64,000 nucleotides of DNA, taken from NCBI GenBank assembly GCA_964017125.1, contig OZ024915.1, forward strand, positions 72,546,032 through 72,610,031, in the 5' to 3' direction. Positions 31,291 through 41,823 of this stretch are shown here, one piece after another (within the stretch, counting starts at the first letter, position 1; every line of letters begins with the position of its first letter). The notes below the pieces were generated by a model that saw only the letters and a program-made list of their open reading frames with translations, had not been told where the DNA came from and did no database searches. A program made the translations under genes and the position numbers. Source of the DNA: Flabesymbios commensalis. Its lineage: Eukaryota > Annelida > Polychaeta > Terebellida > Flabelligeridae.

Positions 31291-31727
31291 CGCTGTGATT
31301 GCATAAATTGGAGAAAAAGATTCTCAAGGTGTAAAGTTTTGTTCCAGTAACGGAAATGTGGATGTTGTTTTTCCATGTGTGTACACCAGTCTTCGAATGA
31401 TAATACAGGGTTTTCTTCTCCCTCTGCTTCAGTTTTGCATAAATTGTAGGCTTGGTCACGCAAACAATACAATGTCGCCGTTGTTACTTGGTGTGCCGAC
31501 TGAGAACGTGCTGTGAATGAACCTTTCTTAAGAGCATCAGCTCTACCATCAGTGGTAACGTTTGCAGTCGTTAGTAGACTCAGCCAACCACTACCATCTA
31601 ACCAGTGTCCTAAAACGTTTAGCAGGGCCATTTCGATAGGGGTTTTAGAAAGATTTTTTATCGAACTGGCTAATAATAACAATGTTTTTTTTTCATTTGT
31701 CACCCGCTTTAAGTCATCTTCATCCAC
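31287..31727 (-). pseudogene. N-terminal segment of the transposon-like gene
   Basis: Reads EMALLNVLGHWLDGSGWLSL, VTTDGRADALKKGSFTARSQ, SAHQVTTATLYCLRDQAY and FEDWCTHMEKQHPHFRYWNK, with hallmarks of the family N-terminal half (SAHQVTTATLY, W...LH). The open frame continues upstream into the TTAA-A palindrome as VVDEDDLKRV without an ATG, so the true start is lost, lies in the terminal repeat, or used a vanished upstream exon. Confidence 0.6.
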
Positions 31728-31807
31728 TACAAGTCGAGAATTGCGACAGCAATTCGCGGCTTGTAATGGATGAAGATGACAATGGTAAATTCAGGCTTCA
31801 AAGGGTT

Positions 31808-32116
31808 AATTTTAATTTCTCTTATAAATAATTTTTTTTTGCAGAGCAACAGAAACGCTATAGACGCAATTTACACTTTCAGTGTTAGATTCTTAGTAAT
31901 TAGAAATGTAAATACTAATTACTCATTCATATAAATCATCAATCAACAGCATCAATTATTTAGCAGCTCCAATAACACCTGCACTCAGTCACCACGACTT
32001 CAATAATTACTCGGTAATTCGCACCCTCACTCATAGAAACAGGCAGGAATAAATTGAGGTTTACAGCATTTGTAAGGTTTAGATAAAGCTTATGCACCGA
32101 GAAGACTGCACCTCAC
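31808..32116. other. AT-rich spacer
   Basis: No feature recognised. Confidence 0.3.
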
Positions 32117-32205
32117 ACACGAAACTTTTATGTAATGTTGATTTAATGTTGGGCCAGCGTCGCAGACGATGTCCCAACATTAATATAACATTGATTCATA
32201 GTCCA
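32117..32205. repeat. PAL palindrome
   Basis: AATGTTGATTTAATGTTGGG and CCCAACATTAATATAACATT around CAGCGTCGCAGACGATG. Confidence 0.8.
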
Positions 32206-32304
32206 ATTTGTTTTTTTCAGGCTAATACATGATGGAGTAATGCTAGTTATTTATGGACCGACATCGCATATATTGACCCAACGTCAAACCTCCTTTGGCC
32301 AAGT

Positions 32305-32526
32305 GGGTGGGTGCCCTAAGGTAGTGGTTAGCACCGCTGCCTTTCACGCTAGAGTTCGGGGTTCGTTTACTTGGCCGAAGGAAAAAAATGAAATGAATGG
32401 GAATTTCAGCTTCAATGAGAACAGAATAAAATGAATGGGGTTTTAGGCCACATTTGTGCACATACAGGCTAAATTGAGCCAGGAGAATCTCCTGGATATG
32501 GTGAGATGATTGAGATGACACTGTCG
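32305..32526. mobile_element. Two SINE1 pieces in opposite orientation
   Basis: Left: + strand tRNA-like head (CCTAAGGTAGTGGTTAGCAC, GAGTTCGGGGTTCG). Right, from about 32418: - strand 3' part (GGGGTTTTAGGCCACATTTG, CTCCTGGATATGGTGAGATG). The middle is missing, so this is a rearranged or doubly inserted copy. Confidence 0.75.
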
Positions 32527-32566
32527 GTCCAATATATATAACGTTTACCCGTGACTAGCTAAAACC

Positions 32567-32813
32567 CTTCAAGTCTGAATTTACCATTGTCTTCTTCATC
32601 CACTACAAGCCGCGAATTGTTGTCGCAATTCTCGACTTGTAGCGGATGAAGATGATTTGATGTGGTTTAAAAATTAAAAGAAAATTGTCATGTATTTATA
32701 AACTAGTTGCATGACTATTTTCGTTCTAAAACACTTGGTTTAAGGAAAATTAAGTCTGTTCTCAGGGATGTAAAATGATGCTTTAATGCAGCGTGAGGGC
32801 TTAAAGGGTCAAA
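32567..32813 (+). mobile_element. TTAA-A MITE
   Basis: CCCTTCAAGTCTGAATTTAC, palindrome CCACTACAAGCCGCGAATTG, tail GATGTAAAATGATGCTTTAA and right end GTGAGGGCTTAAAGGGTC. Confidence 0.8.
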
Positions 32814-32917
32814 GCAAGCGAAGATGGGACGCTTCACACTTAATAGATGTGGCATGAATCTCGTCAGTTCAGGAATAAATAAATCCAATATCATTCCTCT
32901 TGGCGAGCAATGAAAAT

Positions 32918-32965
32918 ACAGGTCCAGCGGTGTTTTAATGTTGGCGCAATATTATGCGATGTCTG
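32918..32965. repeat. PAL fragment
   Basis: GTTTTAATGTTGGCGCAATA with a CGATGTC remnant of the centre; followed by an inverted ATTACTCCATCATGTATTAG block shared with 32228. Confidence 0.4.
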
Positions 32966-33012
32966 TCCAGAAATAACTGGCATTACTCCATCATGTATTA
33001 GCTTGAAACCAA

Positions 33013-33112
33013 AAATTGGACTGTGATTCAATGTTATTTTAATGCTGGACCATCGTCTGCGACGCTGTCTCAACATCAAATCAACATTGCATAAAAATCT
33101 TGTGTTTGCTAT
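33013..33112. repeat. PAL palindrome
   Basis: CAATGTTATTTTAATGCTGG and CAACATCAAATCAACATTG around ACCATCGTCTGCGACGCTG, with a CTTGTGTTTGCT outer end. Confidence 0.8.
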
Positions 33113-33129
33113 AAGTACAAGTATATGTG

Positions 33130-33905
33130 TGTAAAATATTCATGAATAAAACTGTACATACAGTAGCAAGTGGCAACAGGTGACCAGCACCTATACGATG
33201 CCACTTCCCTTAGCGTAAAAAAGGGCTGTTTATACACTATTAATATGCTTAAACAATTTGACAGATATAGTGTTAAAAAACTCAAAAAGCTGACCAAACA
33301 ATGCTCGAAGTAAAATATCAATTAAAATAAACATAGCAAATAATAATGATTAAAAGATTAATATTATTTAAATGTTAATAAGTATTTAAAAATAGCAATA
33401 AGATGTCACAGAAACAGATTTTTCATTCTATTGCACACACACGGCTGACATCTGCAAGTAGACGTACAAGAACACAAATAGTTAACATTAAATGACTGTT
33501 GTAATTTTAATTTATAGTGAAGCATTAGCTGGTGTTTGAACGAGTTAACAGAAGTTGAGTCCCGGATATGTATAGGAAAATATTTCCATTCAGTTACAAT
33601 TCTATAAAAAAACGATTTTTTTCAATTCTCAGTTCTTATCAGCAAAGGTTTTAAAAGCAAGCCGCAGTCACCAGATCTACGCGATGTATTGTCAATAAAT
33701 TGAGAATGATTTACAATTGGAATTTTAATTTTATCATGTAAACACTTATAGAAAAAAACAAGATCTGAAATTTCGCGTCTGAAACACAGAGGTAATAAAT
33801 TCAGGTCAATGCACCTGTCCTGGTAACTGCGGCTATCAAATCTGGTCACAAAACGTGTCATTGCTCGTTGCACACTTTCAAACTTAATTAACTAATTGGC
33901 ATTTT
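33130..33905 (-). mobile_element. LINE 3' end with reverse-transcriptase C-terminal tail
   Basis: Reading from 33900 down, the - strand encodes VQRAMTRFVTRFD, SYQDRCIDLNLLPLCFRRE, then DLVFFYKCLHDKI, the conserved region after the polymerase of jockey/CR1-type LINE ORF2 (the R..TR, LLPL..RR, F.YK pattern). The stop near 33620 is followed by a 3' UTR with GCATATTAATAGTG and TTACGCTAAGGGAAGTGGCA (- strand). It is a 5'-truncated dead copy. Confidence 0.75.
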
Positions 33906-34057
33906 GAGGAGACCAAGCCACACATTTAATTTCCAATAACTGTGATTTGATAATAAAACAGATTGAAAACGATTATAGTCGATTGGTCGTGCTTGGTGGT
34001 GAAAAATTAATATGCGGTTTGGAAATGGTTATAAATCATCTTCCTTCATTCGTGTTG

Positions 34058-34155
34058 ACATTGATCATCGTGAATGAAGGAATGGTGACACTGATCATCA
34101 TGAATGAAGGAATAATGACACTGATCATCATGAATGAAGGAATGATGACACGGAT
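34058..34155. repeat. 30-bp tandem repeat, about 3.3 copies
   Basis: GACACTGATCATCATGAATG followed by AAGGAATGAT. A multiple of three keeps both strands open but nothing suggests a gene. 34156-34743 has nothing recognised. Confidence 0.85.
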
Positions 34156-34743
34156 CCCTAAAGCAAATACTTAATGTGGCCGCTGCTTGCACAGCTTCAG
34201 GGTTGTCAATGAGCCCTACGTGACACGTGTTAGACACCAACTCGGGTATTTCTGCTCATCGCAACTTCAATATGACAAAGCTGGTAAAGATTCGCATCAT
34301 GGAATTGCACATGGGCTTACATGATACAATTATTAGATGACACACTGCATTGGCACAGCACCGGGCCAATGCCGCACGTCTATAGCACATATCGCGGTGT
34401 AGACAAAACAATTGGCAAATAAAATCTGCGCGCGCGAAATTATTGCGAACCGAATTACACAGTTTTATTGATAATGCTAACATAATATCAGTGCTTATTC
34501 ACTGCTTAATGTGTCCACAGTTGACGGATCGCCAGTCATATCATTAAAGGTCAAACTAGCTCTTACAGGCTGCCCATTTTACAGTTTGCTCCGTTTTCTA
34601 CGGATTTTTGTCATGTTGTAAAATCTATAGACAGATTTTTTATTTATTGTTATTTCTACGGATTTAGTAAAATATATTCTTTTACAGTGTCTCCACTGTT
34701 TTTTCTTCCGTGAAAAATATATGTAAAATTGACAATAAATATT

Positions 34744-35080
34744 TAGGTGTTTATTAAATGAAATTAATCGGGCTTTAGGCCACCTTTGTGCACATATAGG
34801 TCAAACTGGGCCAGGAGAACCTCCTGAGTATGGTGAGATGATTGAGATGACACTGTCCTCCAGACACAGGATTCCAAATTCGAGCCCTGGCGGTCTGAGG
34901 TCGAGCACGCTACCTCTCGGTCACGGAGGCTCCCCACAATACTGACTTTCACACGTGGATGGGGAAGAAACATTTTTGTTTCTTTGAAACCGCCGAGACC
35001 GGGAACCGAACCCCGAACTCTGGCGTGAAAGGCAGCGGTGCTAACCACTACCCTAGGGCCCCCGCCCTAGGTGTTTATTA
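34744..35080 (-). mobile_element. SINE1, full length, with 13-bp target duplication
   Basis: Body 34757-35067 is flanked by TAGGTGTTTATTA at 34744-34756 and 35068-35080. On the - strand it starts GGGGGCCCTAGGGTAGTGGT TAGCACC (A-box-like) and has GAGTTCGGGGTTCGGTTCCC (B-box-like). A second tRNA-like block follows (CCGTGACCGAGAGGTAGCGT, then GGGCTCGAA), and the 3' part ends TAAAGCCCGATTAATTTCAT. It is a dimeric tRNA-derived SINE; the sharp duplication implies a fairly recent insertion. Confidence 0.9.
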
Positions 35081-35195
35081 CATTTTATTGATTTGAATTG
35101 GCTAAGAATGAAAGACGTACTCATTCTTGTTTGTATCTACCGTATATTGTATTGTATCTGCTGCAGCAACTCTCTACGCTACAGGCAATACAAGA

Positions 35196-35282
35196 CGAGA
35201 CAAGCCAATAGTGGCTTAATGCTGGCCCATCATCCACGACGCTGGACAAGCATGAAAGAAACATTGACCATTCGTGTCTTGA
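35196..35282. repeat. PAL, diverged
   Basis: ATAGTGGCTTAATGCTGGCC with centre CATCCACGACGCTGG and CATTGACCATTCGTGTC. 35283-35696 holds nothing recognised. Confidence 0.65.
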
Positions 35283-35696
35283 AGAACATCCCATGTTGTA
35301 AACGTTTGAAGACGGTCACCTCGGATGCTACATGAGAGGAAAAAATGAATGAAAAGAGGAAAAGGAAAATGTCATGGCTCTGTCTTATTCTCCGGATAAT
35401 AACCTAAATATTGAATACAACCTGCGGAGTATTGTGTTACTGTGCCCGTGGGCATACAGCCGGCGGTGGATGATTGGCTATATTACCCTAGGCTGTCTAA
35501 ATAAAGGTGTAATTTCACAGTAGTTGGTTCATCCACGGGTCTACTATCCCCATGGTTCATCAAAATGAGATGTGCTTCACAACAGAATCTACACTGTGTG
35601 AATATGATAATAGCAATATACGGCCTCAGCCGTGTTACAAACAAAATATACGCCATTGAAAATGGTAAAAAATGTGATAAATGCTTAGTTCATTAA

Positions 35697-35942
35697 TTAA
35701 CCCTTATTACGCTGAAATATTTTTGTATAAACCATGGGAACCAAAGGGATTTTTATTTTAAAATCATCAGAAATGTCCTATTTAGCTCTTTCTGGTTCAT
35801 CTGGATACTTATGTTATGGGTCTACGGTCATTATAAAAAATGTTTTCACTTACGGTGCGGGGATCGACTTCATACGTCAGAATCTGACGTCTACGACGAC
35901 AGATTCTGACGTCTGAAGTCGATCCCCGCACTGTAAGGTTTA
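35697..35942 (-). mobile_element. TTAA-B MITE
   Basis: TTAACCCTTATTACGCTGAA at the left and GATCCCCGCACTGTAAGG at the right; head palindrome at 35875-35915 (CGTCAGAATCTGACGTCTAC and mirror). Confidence 0.85.
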
Positions 35943-35973
35943 AATAAATTATTAATATAAGTCTATGTTTAAT

Positions 35974-36025
35974 AAAGAATCATTTAAAGCTGGGAATTGC
36001 ATTAGCAATTACAGCTTCAAATGAC
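35974..36025. repeat. Hairpin CATTTAAAGCTGGGAATTGC
   Basis: Pairs with GCAATTACAGCTTCAAATG. It resembles the CATTTGAAGCTGGAATTGC block inside TTAA-E at about 45160. Confidence 0.6.
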
Positions 36026-36217
36026 GAATAGAAAAAACAACAAGCAATGCAGCAGCACAATGGTTTATCACAAATAATTATGCACGATCATACCCGTAGT
36101 GCTGTAAAGGTTCAATAAGTAATCCAATGTAAATGACCACCCACCCTCGCGCAGAACGTACATTTTTTGTTCAGTAAATTATTCATAAATATTTAACGTT
36201 AATATAGATTTCTTTTT

Positions 36218-36850
36218 GTGCCTACTCATTAGATTTCGGCAAATTAATGACATAGCAATCGGAGTCCTTGATTTGACTGGAAGTGCTTCTCTTTTCCTGA
36301 TATCATCATCTAGGCCCCTACATCTCAAAGGCAACTTCATTTATCATCACGAAACATTGGTACAATTAACAGATAGGATGAGAGATACCGCCATGATGCA
36401 GGAATAAATACAACCCAATATGATTTCTCTCTGACGAGACATACAAACGCTTTTCTTAGTGTCGCTGATCATCCCAGACGTTATTTAGCCAAATCTACAC
36501 CGCCAATTCAGAGAACCAAGGCGTTGGCTCATTGCGGGTTCAACATAATAGACAGTCGGCCGGTAATAATTCAACAATGGGACAGCAACTCATATTTACT
36601 GGGAATTCATCTTGGTGCACAATCTTCATCAAAATTCAACATTCATTCATCTCATTCATCTAAATTCCACAGCTGTCGCGACAATAAACGCATTAGATAG
36701 GCCTACATGTGATACATGGGATAATTTTTACGGATTTACTTTTGTAGGCCTACTCATTACATTTAAAAAAGTTAATGACTTTGCAATCAGAGGCCTTGAT
36801 TTGACTGGAAGTGCTTCTCTTTCCGCCCATTTCCTGCTGTCCCCATCCTA
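36218..36850. repeat. Pair of direct repeats about 510 bp apart
   Basis: CTACTCATTAGATTT to CTTGATTTGACTGGAAGTGC at 36222-36298 recurs, diverged, at 36741-36823. Between them lie PAL-like scraps (CCCAGACGTTATTTAGCC at about 36474). Possibly remnants of one element family. Confidence 0.5.
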
Positions 36851-37436
36851 ATGAATGTACCTTCCTCGTGCAAATCACCATGGAATATTGGTATGGAAGA
36901 GGAGTGGTGACATTCCGCCATCACCTGATGTGAAATACTTTTATGAACTGCTGTTATTTTGTTGGACTTGCAAATTAATTTTAACGAAAATTAAATAAAA
37001 GAACTCAAAATCTCGATCTCAGTTATTTATGCTGAATGCGTTGTCCGGTGCGAGTTATATTATCATACAGAACTGGGACATTGCCCATTGTTAGGAAAAA
37101 AATAAGGTAAGGTGTTAGCTATGTGTTAACTTACTTGTGAATTATACACAAGCTATTGGAACAATATGACTGACCTATGAATGCTACACCGGCTACTGCA
37201 ATGTGAGCTCTGAACACTCAAGTTTCTGAAAAAAATATATGTTTACTAAGCCCTCTTTATACATAAACTTCAAATTTATATTTTACCAGTAATTTTTATC
37301 CTAAATTCCTGGTTAATGTTGGCGTGGCATGTGTGACAAAAATTGAATTTTTATCTGATTCAGTCATAACCACGTCAATAATTGTTATTGTATAATAGGC
37401 TAAATGTTGAGTAGGCGTAAACAAACAAATACTCCT
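36851..37436. other. AT-rich spacer
   Basis: No feature recognised. Confidence 0.3.
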
Positions 37437-37510
37437 CTGCCGTGTAAAGTCAAAGGGCAGTAACTGCTCACTTTTTAAATTAAGAGTTACTCCCCTTTAT
37501 CTTTACACAC
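37437..37510. repeat. HP2 hairpin, diverged
   Basis: GTAAAGTCAAAGGGCAGTAA / TTACTCCCCTTTATCTTTAC around CTCACTTTTTAAATTAAGAG. Confidence 0.65.
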
Positions 37511-37529
37511 TATATTTACTGGAAACAAT

Positions 37530-37620
37530 ACATCAGTTTCTTTGATTGTTTCCTGTGCCCGCCTGGACCATTAGAGATGCTGAGGAGACTAGCGAACTGC
37601 TGCATGTGGGGATGAGAAAT
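37530..37620. repeat. HP2-associated flank repeat
   Basis: TTTGATTGTTTCCTGTGCCC, then GCCTGGACCATTAGAGATG. The same block precedes the HP2 region at 47066-47232, so the mobile unit is larger than the hairpin. Confidence 0.6.
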
Positions 37621-37636
37621 GACAGGACGTCACAAG

Positions 37637-38130
37637 TCAAAGACAAACAGCAGAAACTGCTTACTTGAAAAGTAAGCAGTTACTGCTGTTTGTCTTTGCA
37701 CGGCGGTCATTATGCCAGTACTCGATGGCAGAAGAGACTCCTGCAGCTCAAAGACAAACAGCAGAAACTTACTTGAAAAGTAAGCAGTTACTGCTGTTTG
37801 TCTTTGCACGGCAGTCATTATGCCAGTACTCGATGGCAGAAGAGACTCCTGCAGCTCAAAGACAAACAGCAGAAACCTACTTGAAAAGTAAGCAGTTACT
37901 GCTGTTTGTCTTTGCACGGCAGTCATTATGCCAGTACTCGATGGCAGAAGAGACTCCTGCAGCTCAAAGACAAACAGCAGTAACTGCTTACTTGAAAAGT
38001 AAGCAGTTACTTAAAAAGTATGCAGTCACTGCTGTTTGTCTTTGCCTGTCCGTATGAAATGAAAAATGGCAGAGCAAAGGCAAACAAAAGTAACTGCATA
38101 CTTGAAAGTACTGCTGTTTGTCTTTGCAGT
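37637..38130. repeat. HP2 tandem hairpin array
   Basis: Four to five units of about 121 bp. Each has a hairpin (CAAAGACAAACAGCAG, TAACTGCTTACTTGAAAAGT, mirror) and a spacer (ACGGCAGTCATTATGCCAGT, ACTCGATGGCAGAAGAGACT). The first three units are almost identical and the distal ones have changed spacers (GTATGAAATGAAAAATGGCA). Frames through it are artefacts. Confidence 0.9.
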
Positions 38131-38945
38131 GTCTGTATGGAATGAAAAATGGCAGGACGTCTGGCTGACAACACAAATTTATTTCCCTGGACAGAACGTT
38201 GTCCACTTTTAAGAATGTAACATAGAGAATGGGATCATTTAAACGCATAATATGCGATATATCAGAGTGATACTGCGATATCACTGTGATATTTTATAGG
38301 GCTCTGTCACATGATCATCCTACGACCGCTTTGCGCACACGAGTATTTTTTAATGGGCAGTGATATCGCCGATATAAATTTTAGAGGAAATGTTATTCTA
38401 GTTATAAAAAAGTCCTCTATCTTTGTGAGTTTATGTACTTTACCCTTGTGAGTTTTTTGTGGGACGCACGATGTTACCATTACCCCTATACAAATACTCT
38501 GTGTTAGAAAACATCAAGGAGATGCCATAAAAATGACAATAAATACTCGAACTGAACAGTTGCCACTGCCTCACTATCTTACTGCGGTCTGCAGGGATCA
38601 GTCATTTTTACATGACAACATTACTAATTCAATGAAAAATATATTGAAACTAAATGTAATAGAGATCGCATGCTATATTTCAATCACACGTAATCTGAAT
38701 CTAATCAAACTTGTAGATCTTCAAATAGTTTCAAATCTGATTAAGAATTAACGCATCAAGTTACGTTTTGCTCATTTCCGAATTTGAATCAAACCAGTAA
38801 AGTTTTTGGGGACACAATTTCCCCTTGCTTTGACTGACAAAAATATATGCAATCTTAACACCCGCTTGACAAGAGACCTTGGCGCCTTTTAATGAGTGTT
38901 AACGTTGCATTTAATTATTTCCTTCACGTGTGAGCAGTTCTCCAT
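38131..38945. other. AT-rich spacer
   Basis: Only short imperfect inverted TATCACTGTGATA / TATCAGAGTGATA motifs near 38255. No gene. Confidence 0.3.
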
Positions 38946-39197
38946 AACCTTTTAAAGCCTGAAATTACAATTGTCATCTTCATCCACTACAAGCCGCGAA
39001 TTGCTGTCGCTATTCTCGACTTGTAGTGGATGAAGATGATTTGAAGTGGGTGAAAAATTCAAGAAAATTACTATGTATTAGTAAACCAGTTAAATGGAAA
39101 TATTCATTCTAAAACCCCTAGTTGTAGGAAAATTAAGTGTATTTTAAGGGATGTAAAATGATGCTTTAATGTATCGTGAGTGTTTGAAAGGTTAATC
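38946..39197 (+). mobile_element. TTAA-A MITE
   Basis: ATAACCTTTTAAAGCCTGAA, palindrome CCACTACAAGCCGCGAATTG, tail GTAAAATGATGCTTTAATG, right end TGTTTGAAAGGTTAA. Confidence 0.85.
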
Positions 39198-39336
39198 ATG
39201 TTTCCATGGCGGCTCCAACATGTAACTGATAGTCAATTACTGAGATAAAGAACATGTGTGAAAATGAAACGTAATTGGGAGACCACAGCTTGTTTGCGGC
39301 TTGCTGAAAATTTCCCATATGCCCAAGTTTTAACTA

Positions 39337-39537
39337 TTTTAGGCGCGACTACAATATAGTTTTTAAACATTTTATTAGGCGATCAAATCACTGATCACTG
39401 ATATTGGGAATTATTTGCAAATATTTGGTCTAAATTCAAACAAAAATGAGTAATTCTCACCCACTTGAAATAGTGGGTCGCGGAAGCAAGACACTATTTA
39501 AAGTGGGTTAAATTTAAACCAAATAACCTAGCGCTGT
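39337..39537 (-). mobile_element. TTAA-C MITE
   Basis: ATTATTTGCAAATATTTGGT tail, then palindrome CCCACTTGAAATAGTGGGTC and its mirror near the right end. CTAGCGCTG closes it. Confidence 0.75.
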
Positions 39538-39539
39538 AA

Positions 39540-39812
39540 ATCATAAAAAAATCTTTAATTTTTGTGCTGCACATTCACCAGTTAGGCTAGATGTAGAGAC
39601 GAAATTCCTGATTTCTTATTTTGGACAACCATGTCAAATATAAGAAATAGGGGAATTTCGTCTCTATATCTAGCCTAACTGGTGAATGGGCAGCACAAAA
39701 GTTAAAGAACTTTTCCAGTTCTAGTCTATGGACATGTTTACATCATATGCTCATATTAAGAAGCCAAAATAAAATCACCGATTTTTTTGATGATTTTAGC
39801 CTGGGTATGGCC
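39540..39812. mobile_element. FB1 element lacking part of the left outer arm
   Basis: CAGTTAGGCTAGATGTAGAG and CTCTATATCTAGCCTAACTG inner arms are intact; the right outer arm GAAGCCAAAATAAAATCACC is present without its full partner. Confidence 0.8.
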
Positions 39813-40255
39813 CTGAACCCTTACAGCGCGGGGACCGCCTTTAGTCGTCAGAATCTGACGTCTGCAGACGTCAGATTCTGACGACTAAAGTCGATCCCCG
39901 GGCTGTGAGAGTAACATTTCTAATGGCCGTAGACCCATAACATAGGTGTTCAAATGAAGCGGAAAGAGCCAACTAAGACATTCATGATGATTTAAAATAT
40001 AGAAAACCCTTTTGGTCACCATGGTCTATATATATTATTATTTTTTGTACATAGATGAATATAAATAAAGTTGCTGCCTAGCTTGCAGAGGCTTCTATAA
40101 GCCTGTTCTAGCGCAGCACGATCAATGTTGTATATAATATTATAATGATATAATGTGTATATTTTTTTGTATCTGTTTTTAAATATATGTATTGGTCAAA
40201 AGCTCAAAAGCTAAATAAAATAAAAAATATACAAATAATTCAGCGCTTAAGGGTA
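39813..40255 (+). mobile_element. TTAA-B MITE interrupted by a retroposed tail
   Basis: Head GGACCGCCTTTAGTCGTCAG with a near-perfect mirror, the CGTAGACCCATAACATAG block, then at about 40032-40230 foreign sequence (TAGCTTGCAGAGGCTTCTAT, ending AAAGCTAAATAAAATAAAAA) before the TTAA-B end CAGCGCTTAAGGGTAA resumes. The A-rich ending suggests a retroposon 3' end. Confidence 0.75.
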
Positions 40256-40446
40256 AATTAACACAAATCACATCTGACTAAAATTAACGAGGGAACATCT
40301 GCTACAACATATAATGAAAAATGATAGTGTAATTTGTTTCCACATTTCTGTTTGAGTGCCTATATTACCTCATTACATCAAGGATTGAGATTCTGATTCT
40401 GAAGGTCTTGGTATCGATTCCTCATTCGTCGTGACCTCTGTTCTGC

Positions 40447-40503
40447 TCTGCAAGGTCAAACGGTAGTAACTACTTACTTCAAATGTAAACAGTTACTACA
40501 TTT
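40447..40503. repeat. HP2 hairpin, degenerate
   Basis: GCAAGGTCAAACGGTAGTAA, CTTACTTCAAATGTAAACAG. 40256-40446 has nothing recognised. Confidence 0.5.
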
Positions 40504-40711
40504 AATGTGACGGGAGATGTTTTGTAAAGACCACTTGTCTGAATGCCACATAATAATATGATGAATACCATCTTATAATCATGCTAGCATACGAACTGAC
40601 AAGACAAGGATCTGTTATAGTTAGCTATACATGAAAAATGAATGAATTAATGAACGGCTGAGTGGATGAACTAATGGGTGAGTGAAGGAATGAATGAATA
40701 AAGTAATGAAT

Positions 40712-40965
40712 GAATAAATAAAATTCATTTAGGCTACATGTGTGCACATGCAGGCTAGTCTTGACCAGAGATGACACTGTATTCGAAATGCTAACCTTTG
40801 TGGTGTGCGGCCGAGCGTGCTACATCTCGGTCTCCACAATACTGAATCTCTACTAGTGGGTAGAGAAGAAACGTTTTGTTTCTTTAAAATCTGAGTGGGA
40901 ATGAACCCACAAGCTCACAGGTGGCAGGTACTCGACATAACCACTGCAGCATGGACCCTGACTAG
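40712..40965 (-). mobile_element. SINE1, old degenerate copy
   Basis: TTCATTTAGGCTACATGTGT, GTGCTACATCTCGGTCTCCA, CAATACTGAATCTC, AGAAGAAACGTTTTGTTTCT and AACCACTGCAGCATGG follow SINE1 order in reverse with many substitutions. Confidence 0.7.
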
Positions 40966-41729
40966 AACATAAAAGTTATATAGGTATCATTCATAAATAA
41001 ACCCGATCTAAAAGACAAGCTGTGAGCTGATGGGGAATCACGACCAGCTGTTTGACAGATTGTCCACACAGCGACCATCATGGACATTGTGACACAGAAA
41101 CTAATATCAATTCATCATTTTGCAATGTATGTTATAATAACCCAGAAATAGTTTGATCAATGAAATACATCGCGACGACTCAAATTGTGTTAAATCAGCC
41201 GACTACATGTTTCCGTTGATAAAGATACATGTGATACATAGTTTTTTTTACAAATATAAAGTTAAAGATTATCACTGTAGGCTACCTGGTCTTCAAATAA
41301 CCCCATGAAATATTTTTTTTTTAAATAAATAGTAGAGAAACAGTTTTATTATAATGTCTCATGACTTTGGCACATTAAAGTGTGAAAACGGTTTCGTGCT
41401 GTGGTACATCATGTCATCCTGATAAATATTAAGATAATTCTGACAAGTGTCATTCACGCTGCCTCCAATGTATTATTCACATCTCATTTCTTTCTGACAC
41501 CAATCAAGGTTAGACGTCTTTATGAATGCTGCACGACCATAGTCGTTTCTGAGCTGTTTTATCAGCAGGTTAGATGACCTGAAGAAAGAATGAAATCTTA
41601 ATCAAATGATCTAATGAATGAAGGAAATCCTATTCAGCGTATGTATCAAGCTGGGCGCTCTTCAGAGCGCTGAACATTGGATTTGTTTTTTAATTGAGAA
41701 TTATTAGATGTCTACAAATAAGGACTTGG
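40966..41729. other. AT-rich spacer
   Basis: No gene or repeat recognised. Confidence 0.3.
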
Positions 41730-41820
41730 AAATGTTTGGTCTCAAATTAAACAAGTAAGAGTCATTTTCACCCACTTGAAGTTGTGGGTCGCGGTAACGT
41801 GACACACCTTCAAGCGGCAT
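41730..41820 (-). mobile_element. TTAA-C fragment
   Basis: TTGGTCTCAAATTAAACAAG and palindrome CCCACTTGAAGTTGTGGGTC; the right end is lost at about 41818, where a hammerhead-like motif begins. Confidence 0.65.
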
Positions 41821-41823
41821 TGC

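Larger units (their letters stand above)
28142..31807 (-). mobile_element. 3.7-kb unit with TTAA-A ends and transposon-like coding interior
   Basis: The left 65 bp (AACCCTCACGGATGC, GCATTTTGCATCTCTGAAG, TTTCCTAAACACTAG) match the right end of TTAA-A in - orientation. The right about 115 bp (CCCGCTTTAAGTCATCTTCA, the palindrome, then AATTCAGGCTTCAAAGGGTT) match the other end and finish at TTAA. Between them, where the miniature copies have about 130 bp, lie about 3.5 kb: unique sequence (28207-28555), four diverged 200-bp tandem repeats (28556-29325) and a broken - strand gene (29325-31727). Either this is a coding relative of the TTAA-A MITEs or a foreign unit inserted into one; the exact sharing of both ends favours the first. 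The gene has roughly four interruptions, so the copy is dead. Confidence 0.6.

Noticed and set aside
37630-38057. Open frames on both strands with LLLFVFA repeats
   Set aside because: They run through the HP2 hairpin array; simultaneous openness on both strands follows from the palindromes.
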